Assembly: GCA_023434145.1 (NCBI GenBank)
Contig: JAEYTI010000035.1
Span: 1 to 31,737 of the forward strand
Direction of reading: 5' to 3'
Source of the DNA: Chloroflexota bacterium
Lineage (GTDB): Bacteria > Chloroflexota > Anaerolineae > Anaerolineales > Anaerolineaceae
DNA: 31,737 bases
Positions 23,225-31,737 of the stretch are shown here, one piece after another. A model generated the notes under the pieces. It did no database searches, was not told where the DNA came from, and was given only the letters and a program-made list of their open reading frames with translations. Both the position numbers and the translations under genes were made by a program. The stretch's first letter is position 1, and each line of letters starts with the position of its first letter.

Positions 23225-24598
23225 ATGAAACAGACTCGTATGTTCGTGCTGTCTATTTTGCTAATTGCAAGCATGCTGCTTGCGGCTTGCGGCGGCGGAA
23301 ACGCCACCAATGCGCCGACTCAGCCTGCCGGAGTTGAACCGACGGCTGCCACCGGCGGTGAGACAGTTGATGGTATGGGCCTCCCAGCGGAATGCACTAG
23401 TGTACAACTGAGCTACTGGAACCCATTCACCGGTCCTGATGGCCCCTTTATGGGCGAGATGGTTGACGCCTTTAACCAGGCCAACCCCAACATCGTAGTG
23501 ACCATGAACAGCCAGGCCGACTACTATACGCAGATCGCTACCGCTGCCGCCTCCGACACTCTTCCGGATGTCGCCATTATCCACGCCGATCAGGTTGCTA
23601 CCTGGGCCTTCCGCAACGTACTGCGTCCGATCGACGATCTGGCCTCGCAGTTCGAAATTTCTGGTGATGACTTCCCCGCAGGCGTTTGGAATGCCGGTGA
23701 AGTTGCGGGCCAGCGCTACGCTATCCCGCTCGATATTCACCCGATGACTGCATTCTACAACCAGGATCTCTTCACCCAGTACAACGTTGCCGCTGCCCCC
23801 ATGACGAGCGAAGAGTTTGATGCTGCTGCGCAGGCGGTCACTGCCGACGGCAACTACGGCTTCATGATCACCACCGGTTTCCCCGTACAGCAGATCTTCC
23901 AGATGCTCCTGCACCAGTTTGGCGGCAGCGAGTTTAATGCTGATGGCACCGAGGCCACCTGGAACAGCGAAGCTGGCGTTCAGGCTCTCACCTGGATGCG
24001 CGATGCACAGGCCGCTTACTCAGAGCCAAACCTGGAAGTGGACGCCGAGCTCAACGCCTTCAAGTCGGGCAATGTGGGCATGGTCTGGAACGGTATCTGG
24101 CAGATCACCAACGTGACCGGCGATTCTGTGGAATTTCAGGGCGTTGCCACCTCCGTCCCGCAGATCGGGCCTGAAATGGCCGTGTGGGCCGGCTCGCACC
24201 AACTGACCCTGCCTGTGCATCAGTCTGGCAATGACACCTGCAAGGATGCCGCGGCGGGTATCTTCATTAAATACCTGCTCGATAACTCCGTCACCTGGTC
24301 ACGCGCTGGCCAGATCCCGGCTTCCGCCTCGGTTCGCCAGAGCGCCGAATTCCAGGATCTGCAGCCCCAGGCCAACATTGGCGCCTCGGTCGAAAACGCC
24401 TTCTTCCCGCCTTCCGTCCCCGGCATCGGTGATGCTTTCGCCCCACTGGGTGAGGCCGTGGCAGCAGTAATGTCTGGCCAGGCGACGGACATCCAGGCCA
24501 CCCTCAATGACGCCGCGACCCGCGCAAACGAGATCCTGGAGCAGAACAGAGCCAACTTCGGCGATGCGCCTTCTGGCGGCGCTCCGACGGCTCCGTAA
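23225..24598 (+). CDS. ABC transporter sugar-binding lipoprotein (family 1 solute-binding protein)
   Basis: The 457-aa protein has a lipoprotein signal ending LLAAC (Cys22) followed by a low-complexity linker rich in Gly, Thr, Pro and Ala. The mature part starts VQLSYWNPFTGPDGPFM and has the type I solute-binding hallmarks of MalE-like proteins (VDAFNQANPNIVV, LPDVAIIHADQ, YAIPLDIHPMTAFYNQDLF, FKSGNVGMVWNGIW). It would sit on the outer face of the membrane and deliver an oligosaccharide to the permeases encoded next. CGGAG precedes the ATG. A hairpin separates it from the permease genes. Confidence 0.92.
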   Translation: MKQTRMFVLSILLIASMLLAACGGGNATNAPTQPAGVEPTAATGGETVDGMGLPAECTSVQLSYWNPFTGPDGPFMGEMVDAFNQANPNIVVTMNSQADYYTQIATAAASDTLPDVAIIHADQVATWAFRNVLRPIDDLASQFEISGDDFPAGVWNAGEVAGQRYAIPLDIHPMTAFYNQDLFTQYNVAAAPMTSEEFDAAAQAVTADGNYGFMITTGFPVQQIFQMLLHQFGGSEFNADGTEATWNSEAGVQALTWMRDAQAAYSEPNLEVDAELNAFKSGNVGMVWNGIWQITNVTGDSVEFQGVATSVPQIGPEMAVWAGSHQLTLPVHQSGNDTCKDAAAGIFIKYLLDNSVTWSRAGQIPASASVRQSAEFQDLQPQANIGASVENAFFPPSVPGIGDAFAPLGEAVAAVMSGQATDIQATLNDAATRANEILEQNRANFGDAPSGGAPTAP

Positions 24599-24615
24599 CC
24601 ACCCTACTATTTAGA

Positions 24616-24653
24616 CCGTGCAATGTGGCAGGCGAGCCTGCCACATTGCACGG
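24616..24653 (+). terminator. Hairpin between binding-protein and permease genes
   Basis: Perfect 18-bp arms (24616-24633 and 24636-24653) around a 2-nt loop, 18 nt after the binding-protein stop, followed by only four T. Such hairpins in sugar ABC operons protect or partly terminate the transcript so that binding protein exceeds permease. Confidence 0.6.
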
Positions 24654-24680
24654 ATTTTGCTAGAAACAGAGGGATACAGC

Positions 24681-25628
24681 ATGGCATCTACGACGCTTCC
24701 GACTGTACCAAAGATCGAGAAGGAGAGCCGGCCTCGAGGTCACTTTAGCTGGACTCCTTACCTGTTCATTCTGCCGCACCTGATTTTCTTCTTGATCTTT
24801 ATCGCCTATCCGTTCTTCAACGCGCTTTACGTGAGCACGCTGGAATACGACTTCCTTCGCCCGGAGCGAACGCGGTTTATCGGGCTTGAAAATTACCTCA
24901 ATCTGTTTCGACCCGGAAACGTCACCTTTAACGTGTTTTGGAATGCGCTGATCAACACGCTGGAATTTGTGCTGATCTCCGTACCGCCGCTGGTGCTGCT
25001 CCCCTTATTCCTGGCGGTGCTGCTCAACACCAAAACCCCCGGGCGCAACATCTACCGTGCCATCTACTTTGCCCCCTGGGTTCTTTCCGTTTCTGTGGTT
25101 GGGCTGTTGTGGTGGTGGATCTTCCAAAGCCAGGGCGGGCTGCTCAATTACTACTTAATTGATCTCGGAATCCAGCCTCCACGTTGGCTCTCCACCATGC
25201 CCTGGGCCTGGGTTAGCATCCTCGCAGCCACCATTTGGTGGACGATGGGTTTCAATATGATCATCTTCCTGGCGGCACTGCAAGATATCCCTGGTGAACT
25301 GTACGAAGCCGGGGCGATCGATGGGGCAAGCAGCCTGCAGTTGTTCTTCCGCATCACCCTGCCCATGCTGCGACCGGTGTTGATCTTCATCATCGTTATC
25401 ACCATCATCGCATCATTCAACCTGTTAGGCCAACCGTTCTTTATGACCAACGGCGGCCCTGCGCAGCCACAAGGCGGCGGCGCGACCGAGCCGGTGATGC
25501 TGCGTATTTACAACGAGGGGTTTGTCAGGTCTTTTGTCGGCAGCGCGTCAGCCATGTCCGTCGTTGTTGCCACGATGATACTGTTATTTTCATTCACAAA
25601 CTTCAAGCTGTTCCGCAGCCGGGATTAA
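24681..25628 (+). CDS. Sugar ABC transporter permease, MalF-like
   Basis: The ATG at 24681 follows AGAGGGATACAGC; an upstream in-frame start would run through the hairpin. The 315-aa protein has six likely membrane helices, the first at about residues 25-48 (YLFILPHLIFFLIFIAYPFF), and the conserved cytoplasmic EAA loop (LYEAGAIDGASSLQLFFRIT) that docks to the ATPase. It forms a heterodimer with the next permease. No ATPase gene is present in the window, so a shared MsmK-type ATPase elsewhere must energise it. Confidence 0.92.
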   Translation: MASTTLPTVPKIEKESRPRGHFSWTPYLFILPHLIFFLIFIAYPFFNALYVSTLEYDFLRPERTRFIGLENYLNLFRPGNVTFNVFWNALINTLEFVLISVPPLVLLPLFLAVLLNTKTPGRNIYRAIYFAPWVLSVSVVGLLWWWIFQSQGGLLNYYLIDLGIQPPRWLSTMPWAWVSILAATIWWTMGFNMIIFLAALQDIPGELYEAGAIDGASSLQLFFRITLPMLRPVLIFIIVITIIASFNLLGQPFFMTNGGPAQPQGGGATEPVMLRIYNEGFVRSFVGSASAMSVVVATMILLFSFTNFKLFRSRD

Positions 25629-25637
25629 GGAGAAAAC

Positions 25638-26546
25638 ATGGCAACGAGAAGTGATCAACCTACCCAAACGCAAGTGGTGCCAACGCCCGGCGTTCGCCCA
25701 TCGCGGCTGGGCTACCGATCAGAGAAGCTGATCAACCGCATCATCATCTACTTTCTGCTGACCCTCGTCGCGCTGATCATTATCCTGCCGCTGCTGTGGA
25801 TGCTTTCCACATCGCTGAAGCCCAAGTCGCAGTTATTCAGCCGCGAAATCGCATGGATTCCTCGCACTGTTACCCTCGCTAACTACGAAAATCTGTTTTC
25901 GAACAACAATACCCCCATCGGGCGCTGGTTCTTAAACAGCTTGTTCGTATCCACCGCTACCACCGTGCTGATCTTGCTGGTCGATTCGATGGCCGCCTAC
26001 GCTTACGCGCGCATGAACTTCCCTGGGCGGCGCATCCTGTTCGCGCTGCTGCTCACAACGCTTTTTATGCCGGGGATGATGTTCCTGATACCCAACTTCC
26101 TCACCGTCAATCGGTTAGGAATGATGAATAACTACTCCGGCGTGATCGTCCCAGCCCTGGCGGGCGTGTTTGGCGTGTTCTTCCTACGACAGTTCTTTGA
26201 GAGCCTACCGCGAGAGCTGGAAGAAGCCGCGCAGATTGACGGCGCGACCCCAATGCAAATCTTTTTCACCGTTGCGCTGCCGCTGGCAAAGCCCGCCCTC
26301 GCCACCTTGGGTATCATCACCTTCCTGGGCGCGTGGAACGACTTCTTGTGGCCGCTGCTGGTGTTAAAAGAGCGCACCATGCAGACTCTGCCACCCGGTT
26401 TGCGCACCCTGCAAGGCGCATATACCTCCGAATATGGCCTGATGATGGCCGGGGCAGTGGTTGTCGCCGTGCCGGTGCTGCTGCTCTACGTCCTCCTCCA
26501 GCGCTACATCGTCCAGAGCGTCGCTACCACCGGTCTAAAAGGATAA
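25638..26546 (+). CDS. Sugar ABC transporter permease, MalG-like
   Basis: The 302-aa protein has six predicted membrane helices, an N-terminal tail rich in Pro, Thr and Gln, and the EAA loop (LEEAAQIDGATPMQIFFTVALPL) of binding-protein-dependent permeases. It starts 10 nt after the first permease stop with AAGGAGAAAAC before the ATG. It pairs with the MalF-like protein and the preceding lipoprotein in one importer. Confidence 0.92.
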   Translation: MATRSDQPTQTQVVPTPGVRPSRLGYRSEKLINRIIIYFLLTLVALIIILPLLWMLSTSLKPKSQLFSREIAWIPRTVTLANYENLFSNNNTPIGRWFLNSLFVSTATTVLILLVDSMAAYAYARMNFPGRRILFALLLTTLFMPGMMFLIPNFLTVNRLGMMNNYSGVIVPALAGVFGVFFLRQFFESLPRELEEAAQIDGATPMQIFFTVALPLAKPALATLGIITFLGAWNDFLWPLLVLKERTMQTLPPGLRTLQGAYTSEYGLMMAGAVVVAVPVLLLYVLLQRYIVQSVATTGLKG

Positions 26547-26554
26547 CCCGGCAC

Positions 26555-27679
26555 ATGATTTCCCTATATGTACGGAAACTCGTGCCGGCTGCGCGGCTCG
26601 CCGTCGCCATGCTCGCCGCCGCGCTGTTTTTGGCCGCCTGCGCAGCGGCAAACACCGAAACGCCTCCACCCAGCGCAGAAACGGCTCCCGCGGAAGCTGC
26701 CGCAACACCTACCCGCACCCCCGCACCCACCCTGGAGCCAACCGTCCCTGGCGTTTCATTCCGCAACCCGGTGCTGCGGCAGGATTTCCCTGACCCGCAT
26801 ATCATCCTGGTGGATGGCGTTTTCTACGCCTACGCCACCAACAGCAGCGGGCGCAACATTCAGCTTGCCGTCTCCGAAGACCTGATCAACTGGCAGATTC
26901 GCACCGACGCCATGCCCTCGATGCCCAAATGGGCGCAGTTGGGCGGCAGCTTTGTTTGGGCGCCAGAAGTGATGCAAATTGGCGATACCTTCCATCTGTA
27001 TTACACAGCCCGCGATAAAGCCGCCGATAAGCAATGCGTGGGGCACGCCGTTGCCGACTCGCCAGAGGGGAAGTTTCGCGATGAAAGTGATGCTCCGCTG
27101 GTGTGCCAGGCCGACGAAGGCGGCACGATCGATGCCAGCCCCTTCCTTGATGGCGACAAGCTCTATCTCTACTTCAAGAACGATGGCAACTGCTGCGGAC
27201 GTACTACCTACATCTACGCGCAAGAAATGGCCCCAGACGGTGCAAGCCTGATCGGTGAGCCGGTGCGCCTGGTGCAGAATAACAACCCGTGGGAGGGTGC
27301 GGTGGTCGAGGCGCCAACCATGTGGAAGCACGACGATCGCTACTACCTGTTCTTCTCCGCCAACAACTACGGCGGCGTAGAATACGCCGTTGGCTATGCC
27401 ACTTGCGAAGGCCCGCTCGGCCCGTGCCAAGATGCGCCCGAGAATCCCATTCTGAAGTCATATCTGCAGAATCCGCCGGTCATCGGCCCGGGTCACCAGA
27501 CCTTGCTGCAGATTGGCGATGACACCTGGATCGTCTACCACGCCTGGGAAGTGACCCAGGCTGGCGTTAAGACCAGCCGCCGTTTTGTATGGATGGACCG
27601 TATTGAATGGGTCGATGGTAAACCGGTGATACAGGGGCCAACTGTTAACGTCCAGCCTGTTCCGCAGCTTCAGCCATGA
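26555..27679 (+). CDS. GH43 family glycosidase lipoprotein (arabinanase/xylosidase type)
   Basis: I start at the ATG at 26555; upstream in-frame codons lie inside the permease. The 374-aa protein has a lipoprotein signal (LFLAAC) and a Thr/Pro/Ala linker. The five-bladed propeller follows with the GH43 catalytic residues: Asp80 in DFPDPH (base), Asp193 in TIDASPF and Glu252 in VVEAPTM (acid). It would cut alpha-arabinosyl or xylosyl linkages outside the membrane, supplying the transporter. Its stop overlaps the ATG of the next gene (ATGA). Confidence 0.85.
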   Translation: MISLYVRKLVPAARLAVAMLAAALFLAACAAANTETPPPSAETAPAEAAATPTRTPAPTLEPTVPGVSFRNPVLRQDFPDPHIILVDGVFYAYATNSSGRNIQLAVSEDLINWQIRTDAMPSMPKWAQLGGSFVWAPEVMQIGDTFHLYYTARDKAADKQCVGHAVADSPEGKFRDESDAPLVCQADEGGTIDASPFLDGDKLYLYFKNDGNCCGRTTYIYAQEMAPDGASLIGEPVRLVQNNNPWEGAVVEAPTMWKHDDRYYLFFSANNYGGVEYAVGYATCEGPLGPCQDAPENPILKSYLQNPPVIGPGHQTLLQIGDDTWIVYHAWEVTQAGVKTSRRFVWMDRIEWVDGKPVIQGPTVNVQPVPQLQP

Positions 27680-28932
27680 GCGAGCAACGATCATCGATTC
27701 GGCCCAACCCGCTGCTCAAATCAGGTAACGACTTTTGTTGGGCAACCGGCATTGAAAACACCTTTATCCCCCACGCCAAGCCCGGGATGCGCCCCCTGGA
27801 AGAGTACGAGCTGACCCAGCATTACGATCAGTACGAGAACGACTTCTCCCTCGCCGTCCGGCTGGGCGTGCGCGCCGTCCGCTGGGGCATTCCCTGGTAC
27901 CGTGTGGAGCCGGAGCCGGGACACTTCGATTGGGAGTGGACCGACCGCGCCCTGGAAGTGATGGTCGAGAAGCACCGCCTCATCCCCATCCTCGACCTGA
28001 TGCACTACGGCACGCCCCTGTGGTTGGAAGGCTCGTTTGCAAACGCCGATTACCACGCCCGCGTAGCGGATTATGCCGCCGCGGTGGCCCGCCGCTACAT
28101 CGATCGGGTGCAGGTATTCACACCGCTCAACGAGCCCATCGTCAACGCCGATTTCTGCGGCAGCCAGGGCGAATGGCCGCCCTATCTCACCGGCGATGCG
28201 GGCTTTGTCACCGTGCTGATGGCGGTTGCACGTGGAATCGTGCGCACGGTGGAGGCTCTGCGCGCCGAGCAGCCGCAGTGCTTTCTGGTGCAGGTGGAGG
28301 CCCTGTGGCGCTTCTGGACGGACGACCCCGCCTACCAGGAGCAGATTGCGCGGCAAAACGAGCGCCAGTACCTCGCCTTTGACTTGACGACCGGGCGGAT
28401 GGGCCCAAACCACATGCTCTGGCCCCTGCTCCAGCAGAATGGCGTAACCGAGGCCGATTTGCAGTGGTTCCGCGATCACGCCACTTCGTTCGACATATTT
28501 GGCGCGAACTTCTACCCCTGGTCCTACGGGCAAATGACGCCCGATTCGGAGGGGAAGCTGCACCGCACCGGAACACCCACCCCGGGCAGCGCCATCACCG
28601 AGGTGATTGAGGATGCCTACCGCCGCTACAACATACCCGTGATGGTCACCGAGACATCGGCCAAGGCGGATGAAGAAGGCCGCGCGCGGTGGATGGACCA
28701 GACGGTGCAAGCAGTGTTTAACCTCCGCAAGCAGGGTGTTCCGGTGGTTGGCTACACCTGGTTTCCGATGATGACGATGATCGACTGGGCCTACCGCACC
28801 GGAACCGGGCCGTTAAGCGACTATCTGCTCCACCTGGGGCTGTATGACTCTGAATTTGACCAAAACGGCAAACTGCAACGCAAGCCGACCGGTTTGGCCG
28901 GTCAATATCGCCGATACACACAAGGAACTTGA
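27676..28932 (+). CDS. GH1-like glycoside hydrolase (418 aa), cytoplasmic
   Basis: A TIM-barrel enzyme without a signal peptide. It carries the acid/base motif LNEP (Glu153 in TPLNEPI) and a nucleophile-like TETS (Glu326 in VMVTETSAK), as in clan GH-A. The N-terminal WATGIENTFIP segment resembles GH1-like and GH-A glycosidases. It is translationally coupled to the GH43 gene by ATGA. It probably hydrolyses imported oligosaccharides. Exact family (GH1 versus related GH-A) and substrate are uncertain. Confidence 0.75.
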   Translation: MSEQRSSIRPNPLLKSGNDFCWATGIENTFIPHAKPGMRPLEEYELTQHYDQYENDFSLAVRLGVRAVRWGIPWYRVEPEPGHFDWEWTDRALEVMVEKHRLIPILDLMHYGTPLWLEGSFANADYHARVADYAAAVARRYIDRVQVFTPLNEPIVNADFCGSQGEWPPYLTGDAGFVTVLMAVARGIVRTVEALRAEQPQCFLVQVEALWRFWTDDPAYQEQIARQNERQYLAFDLTTGRMGPNHMLWPLLQQNGVTEADLQWFRDHATSFDIFGANFYPWSYGQMTPDSEGKLHRTGTPTPGSAITEVIEDAYRRYNIPVMVTETSAKADEEGRARWMDQTVQAVFNLRKQGVPVVGYTWFPMMTMIDWAYRTGTGPLSDYLLHLGLYDSEFDQNGKLQRKPTGLAGQYRRYTQGT

Positions 28933-28933
28933 A

Positions 28934-31687
28934 ATGGAACGACAGCGCACTTCTCTTAATGGTACCTGGGAATTTTGGAAAGACCCCTCAGCAGCATTCA
29001 CCCACGACCGTCTTCCCACCGGGCAGCAGCAGCCGGTCACCGTCCCGGCACCCTGGCAAACACAGCTCACCGAGCGCATGGACTTTGGCGTAGGCTGGTA
29101 CCGGCGCACCGTCACCCTGCCCGCCCTATCCCCCGGCGAACGGCTGGTGCTGGGCATCGACGCCGCCGACCGCCAGGCCGAGGTGTGGTGGAACAACCAG
29201 CACGTGGGCAGCCACGAAGGCGGCTACCTGCCCTTCACCATCGACGTAACATCTGCTGTAAAGAAGGGTGAAAACACGGTTACCGTCCGGGTAGCCGATA
29301 CGCTCCAGTCGTTTTATGACGCGCCGCACGGCAAGCAGTCGTGGTATGGCCCGATCTCTGGGCTGTGGCAGTCGGTATGGGTGGAGCGGCGTCCGGCGCA
29401 GCACATCACCGGCGCGCGCATCACCCCGCTCGGTGATCAGGTGCACGTGCACGCCCGCATCAGCCTGCTGCCCGAGGAAGACAGCCCGATGGAAGAAGGC
29501 GCGCGCGCGTTCCACATCCGTTACCGCGTTTTCGACCCATCTGGCGCGCAGGTTGCCGAGGGCAGCAGCGACAGCCCATCCTTTACCATCCACGTGGAAA
29601 ACCCGCTGCTGTGGGACACGGAATCCCCCAACCTCTACCGCCTGGAGCTGACCCTGCCCGGCCCCTTGGAGGATACCTGGAGTGATGGGTTTGGCTTCCG
29701 AACGATCGAAGCGCGCGACGGACGGCTGCTGCTCAACGGTCGGCCGATTATGCTGCGCGGCGCGCTCGATCAGGACTACTACCCCAACCTGATCTACACT
29801 CCGCCTTCCGACGAAATGGTCGAAGACCAGCTACACAAAGCCAAGGAGATGGGGCTCAACTGCCTGCGCGTGCACATTAAGGCCGCCGACCCGCGCTACT
29901 ACCAGATCGCCGACCGGTTGGGCCTGCTGATCTGGACCGAGCTGCCCAACTGGAAGTACCTGACGCCCGAGGCCCGCCGCCAGGGGATAGAAACGCTTGA
30001 AGGCATCCTGGAGCGCGATTGGAACCACCCATCGATCATTATCTGGACGATTATCAACGAGAATTGGGGTACCAACCTGGCTCACGACCCGGCACACCGC
30101 CAATGGCTGGCGGAGACATACCACGCCCTCAAGGCGCACGATCCGCTGCGGCTGGTGGTAGATAACTCGGCCTGCTACGGCAACTTCCACGTCATCACCG
30201 ACATCGAGGACTTCCACAACTACTACGCGATCCCCGACCATCACCTGCACTGGCAGAAGTGGGTAGATGCCTTTGCCAGCCGCGCCCCGTGGACGTTTGC
30301 GCCGCAGTTTTCCGGCGCTGACGATTGGCTGCGCTACGCCCGCGCCCCCTGGGAACTGGTGAAGCGCCCTTATGCGCCCGAAGTGAGGCGCACCGGTGAA
30401 GAACCGCTCATTGTATCGGAGTTTGGCAACTGGGGTCTGCCCGACCTCACCGCGCTGCGCTCTTGCACAGATGGCAAAGATCCGTGGTGGTTCCAAACTG
30501 GCTACGAATGGGACGAGGGGGTCGTTTTCCCGCACGGGGTAGAGCAGCGGTTTACCGACTACGCCCTGCACACCGTCTTTGGCGATCTTTCAAAACTGAC
30601 CGAAGCCAGCCAGTGGAGCCAGTTCCACGCGATGAAGTACGAGATCGAGCAGATGCGCAAGCACGAAAGCATCCAGGGCTACGTGATCACTGAGTTCACC
30701 GATGTGCACTGGGAGTGCAACGGCCTGATGGATATGTGCCGCAACACCAAGGCCTACCACGCCCGCCTGCCCGAGATCAACGCCGACGATATGCTAATCC
30801 CCGAGTGGACGCGGCTAGCATACTGGAGCGGTGAAACCGTCACGCTCGACCTGCTCTTCTCGCACTACAGCGCATTAGACCTTTCTGGCAGCCGCCTGAC
30901 GTGGCACGTCGAGGGCTCGCCAGATCTTGCCGGGCAGTTCCAGGGGTTGGAACCAAAGGCATACGGTGTAACGAAGCTAGGGCAGGTGCAGTTCACCGCC
31001 CCGCAGGTGCAGGGCAGCCACCGCGTGCAGATGATCTTCGAGCTGCACGACTCTGCCGACCGGCTCGCCGCTCGCGCCGTGCAGGAGATTGCGCTCTTGC
31101 CGCGCCCGTCTATGGATGGGATCACCGCGCACGTGTGGGCGCAGGAGAAAGGCCTGCGGCAGCAGGGGCTTCAGGGAGCCAGCCGCCTTGAAGACGCCCA
31201 GATCGCCGTTGCATTTGATCTGACGGAAGATTTGTATCGCTTTGCCCAGGCAGGCGGGCAGGTGCTCTGGCTGGCCGAGCGCCCCGAGCCGCAGCACGCG
31301 TTCCTGTCGAACCCCTATCCGCGCGTTTTCCCACGGCGCGGCACCCCGCTCCAAGGCGATTGGGCCAGCAGCTTTAGCTGGATCCGCAATGGGCCGCTGT
31401 TCACCGATCTGCCTACCGAGGGCGCGGTCAATATGGCCTTCGCCGGGCTGACGCCCGAGAATTACATTGCCGGTGTTTCCCCGGCGGAGTACTCGCTGCG
31501 CGTCCACGCCGGGATTTTTGCCGGTTGGGTGCAGAAAAACGCCGCCCTGGTCGCCGAGACGCCGCTGGGGCGCGGGCGGCTGCTCATTTCCACCTTCCGC
31601 CTGGGTGAGCACCTGACAGACCACCCCATCGCCGCCGCCATGTTCCACCAGATGCTGGCCTATTTGTGCACCAGCCAGCATGGTTGA
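28934..31687 (+). CDS. GH2 family glycosidase (beta-galactosidase/glucuronidase type, 917 aa)
   Basis: The ATG at 28934 follows AAGGAAC one base after the previous stop. The N-terminus (TSLNGTWEFWKDP, VPAPWQ, YRRTVTLP) is the sugar-binding jelly roll of GH2 enzymes, followed by the immunoglobulin-like domain and a TIM barrel with the acid/base Glu376 (IINENWG) and nucleophile Glu496 (VSEFGNWG). The C-terminal ~250 residues are an extra beta-rich region. There is no signal peptide, so it acts inside the cell, last in the cluster. GH2 members cleave beta-galactosides, glucuronides, mannosides or arabinosides; the substrate cannot be told here. Confidence 0.88.
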   Translation: MERQRTSLNGTWEFWKDPSAAFTHDRLPTGQQQPVTVPAPWQTQLTERMDFGVGWYRRTVTLPALSPGERLVLGIDAADRQAEVWWNNQHVGSHEGGYLPFTIDVTSAVKKGENTVTVRVADTLQSFYDAPHGKQSWYGPISGLWQSVWVERRPAQHITGARITPLGDQVHVHARISLLPEEDSPMEEGARAFHIRYRVFDPSGAQVAEGSSDSPSFTIHVENPLLWDTESPNLYRLELTLPGPLEDTWSDGFGFRTIEARDGRLLLNGRPIMLRGALDQDYYPNLIYTPPSDEMVEDQLHKAKEMGLNCLRVHIKAADPRYYQIADRLGLLIWTELPNWKYLTPEARRQGIETLEGILERDWNHPSIIIWTIINENWGTNLAHDPAHRQWLAETYHALKAHDPLRLVVDNSACYGNFHVITDIEDFHNYYAIPDHHLHWQKWVDAFASRAPWTFAPQFSGADDWLRYARAPWELVKRPYAPEVRRTGEEPLIVSEFGNWGLPDLTALRSCTDGKDPWWFQTGYEWDEGVVFPHGVEQRFTDYALHTVFGDLSKLTEASQWSQFHAMKYEIEQMRKHESIQGYVITEFTDVHWECNGLMDMCRNTKAYHARLPEINADDMLIPEWTRLAYWSGETVTLDLLFSHYSALDLSGSRLTWHVEGSPDLAGQFQGLEPKAYGVTKLGQVQFTAPQVQGSHRVQMIFELHDSADRLAARAVQEIALLPRPSMDGITAHVWAQEKGLRQQGLQGASRLEDAQIAVAFDLTEDLYRFAQAGGQVLWLAERPEPQHAFLSNPYPRVFPRRGTPLQGDWASSFSWIRNGPLFTDLPTEGAVNMAFAGLTPENYIAGVSPAEYSLRVHAGIFAGWVQKNAALVAETPLGRGRLLISTFRLGEHLTDHPIAAAMFHQMLAYLCTSQHG

Positions 31688-31695
31688 GAATAGTA

Positions 31696-31704
31696 TGGTA
31701 TACT
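31696..31704 (+). promoter_or_regulatory. Possible extended -10 promoter at the window edge
   Basis: TGGTATACT, close to extended -10 consensus, lies just after the GH2 stop and would read out of the window. It resembles the element at 18771. No -35 is evident. Confidence 0.3.
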
Positions 31705-31737
31705 CCTCAAGTCAAACTTTTTGATTAAATATAACGT

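Noticed and set aside
27721..28710. 329-codon minus-strand frame opposite the GH1-like gene
   Set aside because: It is a shadow caused by high GC; the plus strand carries the catalytic motifs.

Overview
The window looks like a piece of a bacterial chromosome, probably of the Chloroflexota/Anaerolineae type. That placement is inferred from gene content and style (an ArsR-type regulator beside a sugar ABC transporter and glycosidases, ThrArg-Arg-rich high-GC coding on the right, AT-richer accessory DNA on the left) and was not confirmed by any search. No rRNA, CRISPR array or complete tRNA is visible. The window falls into three parts.

(1) Defence and accessory block, about 1-9,300, AT-richer. 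The minus strand carries a type II-short-like CBASS operon: an HNH-SAVED effector (Cap5) broken by one in-frame amber codon, a CD-NTase with all three catalytic Asp, a stand-alone E2-like protein with a C-terminal SEC-C-like Cys motif, and a 53-aa two-helix membrane protein. Diverging from it are a HTH repressor and an ImmA/IrrE metallopeptidase, the CapH/CapP pair known to control CBASS. Two near-consensus promoters face away from each other between them. This unit lies between a degenerate copy (62-304) and an intact copy (4642-5115) of the same membrane-protein gene. Next come a small ribbon-helix-helix-like gene, a divergent DUF4143-type ATPase with an apparently leaderless promoter, a membrane/TerB-domain protein and an orphan HigA-like antitoxin.

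(2) Replication and segregation block, about 9,328-17,595, nearly all on the minus strand. In transcription order it holds a ParM-like actin, a small possible adaptor, a coiled-coil protein, a replication-relaxation-like protein, a Cys-rich protein, a divergent tyrosine recombinase, a DUF3987-like ATPase, a 108-bp cluster of TGTAGC iterons, and a CHC2/TOPRIM primase. It ends at the 3' part of a tRNA-Arg(UCG)-like gene followed by a strong terminator. This is what the right attachment site of a tRNA-integrated plasmid-like element should look like. The orientation implies that the element lies to the left, so it may include the CBASS block; its left end is outside the window.

(3) Host-side block, 17,600-31,737, plus strand. 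It starts with a pRiA4b ORF-3-like protein and a short peptide remnant, followed by a two-gene unit of an asparagine-synthetase-like enzyme whose glutaminase Cys is Ser and a GNAT/FemAB-like acyltransferase. After a 63-nt perfect palindrome comes a glycan-use cluster: ArsR-like regulator, sugar-binding lipoprotein, two permeases, and GH43, GH1-like and GH2 enzymes. This cluster would import and cut plant-type oligosaccharides, with coupled translation (ATGA overlap) between the GH43 and GH1-like genes.
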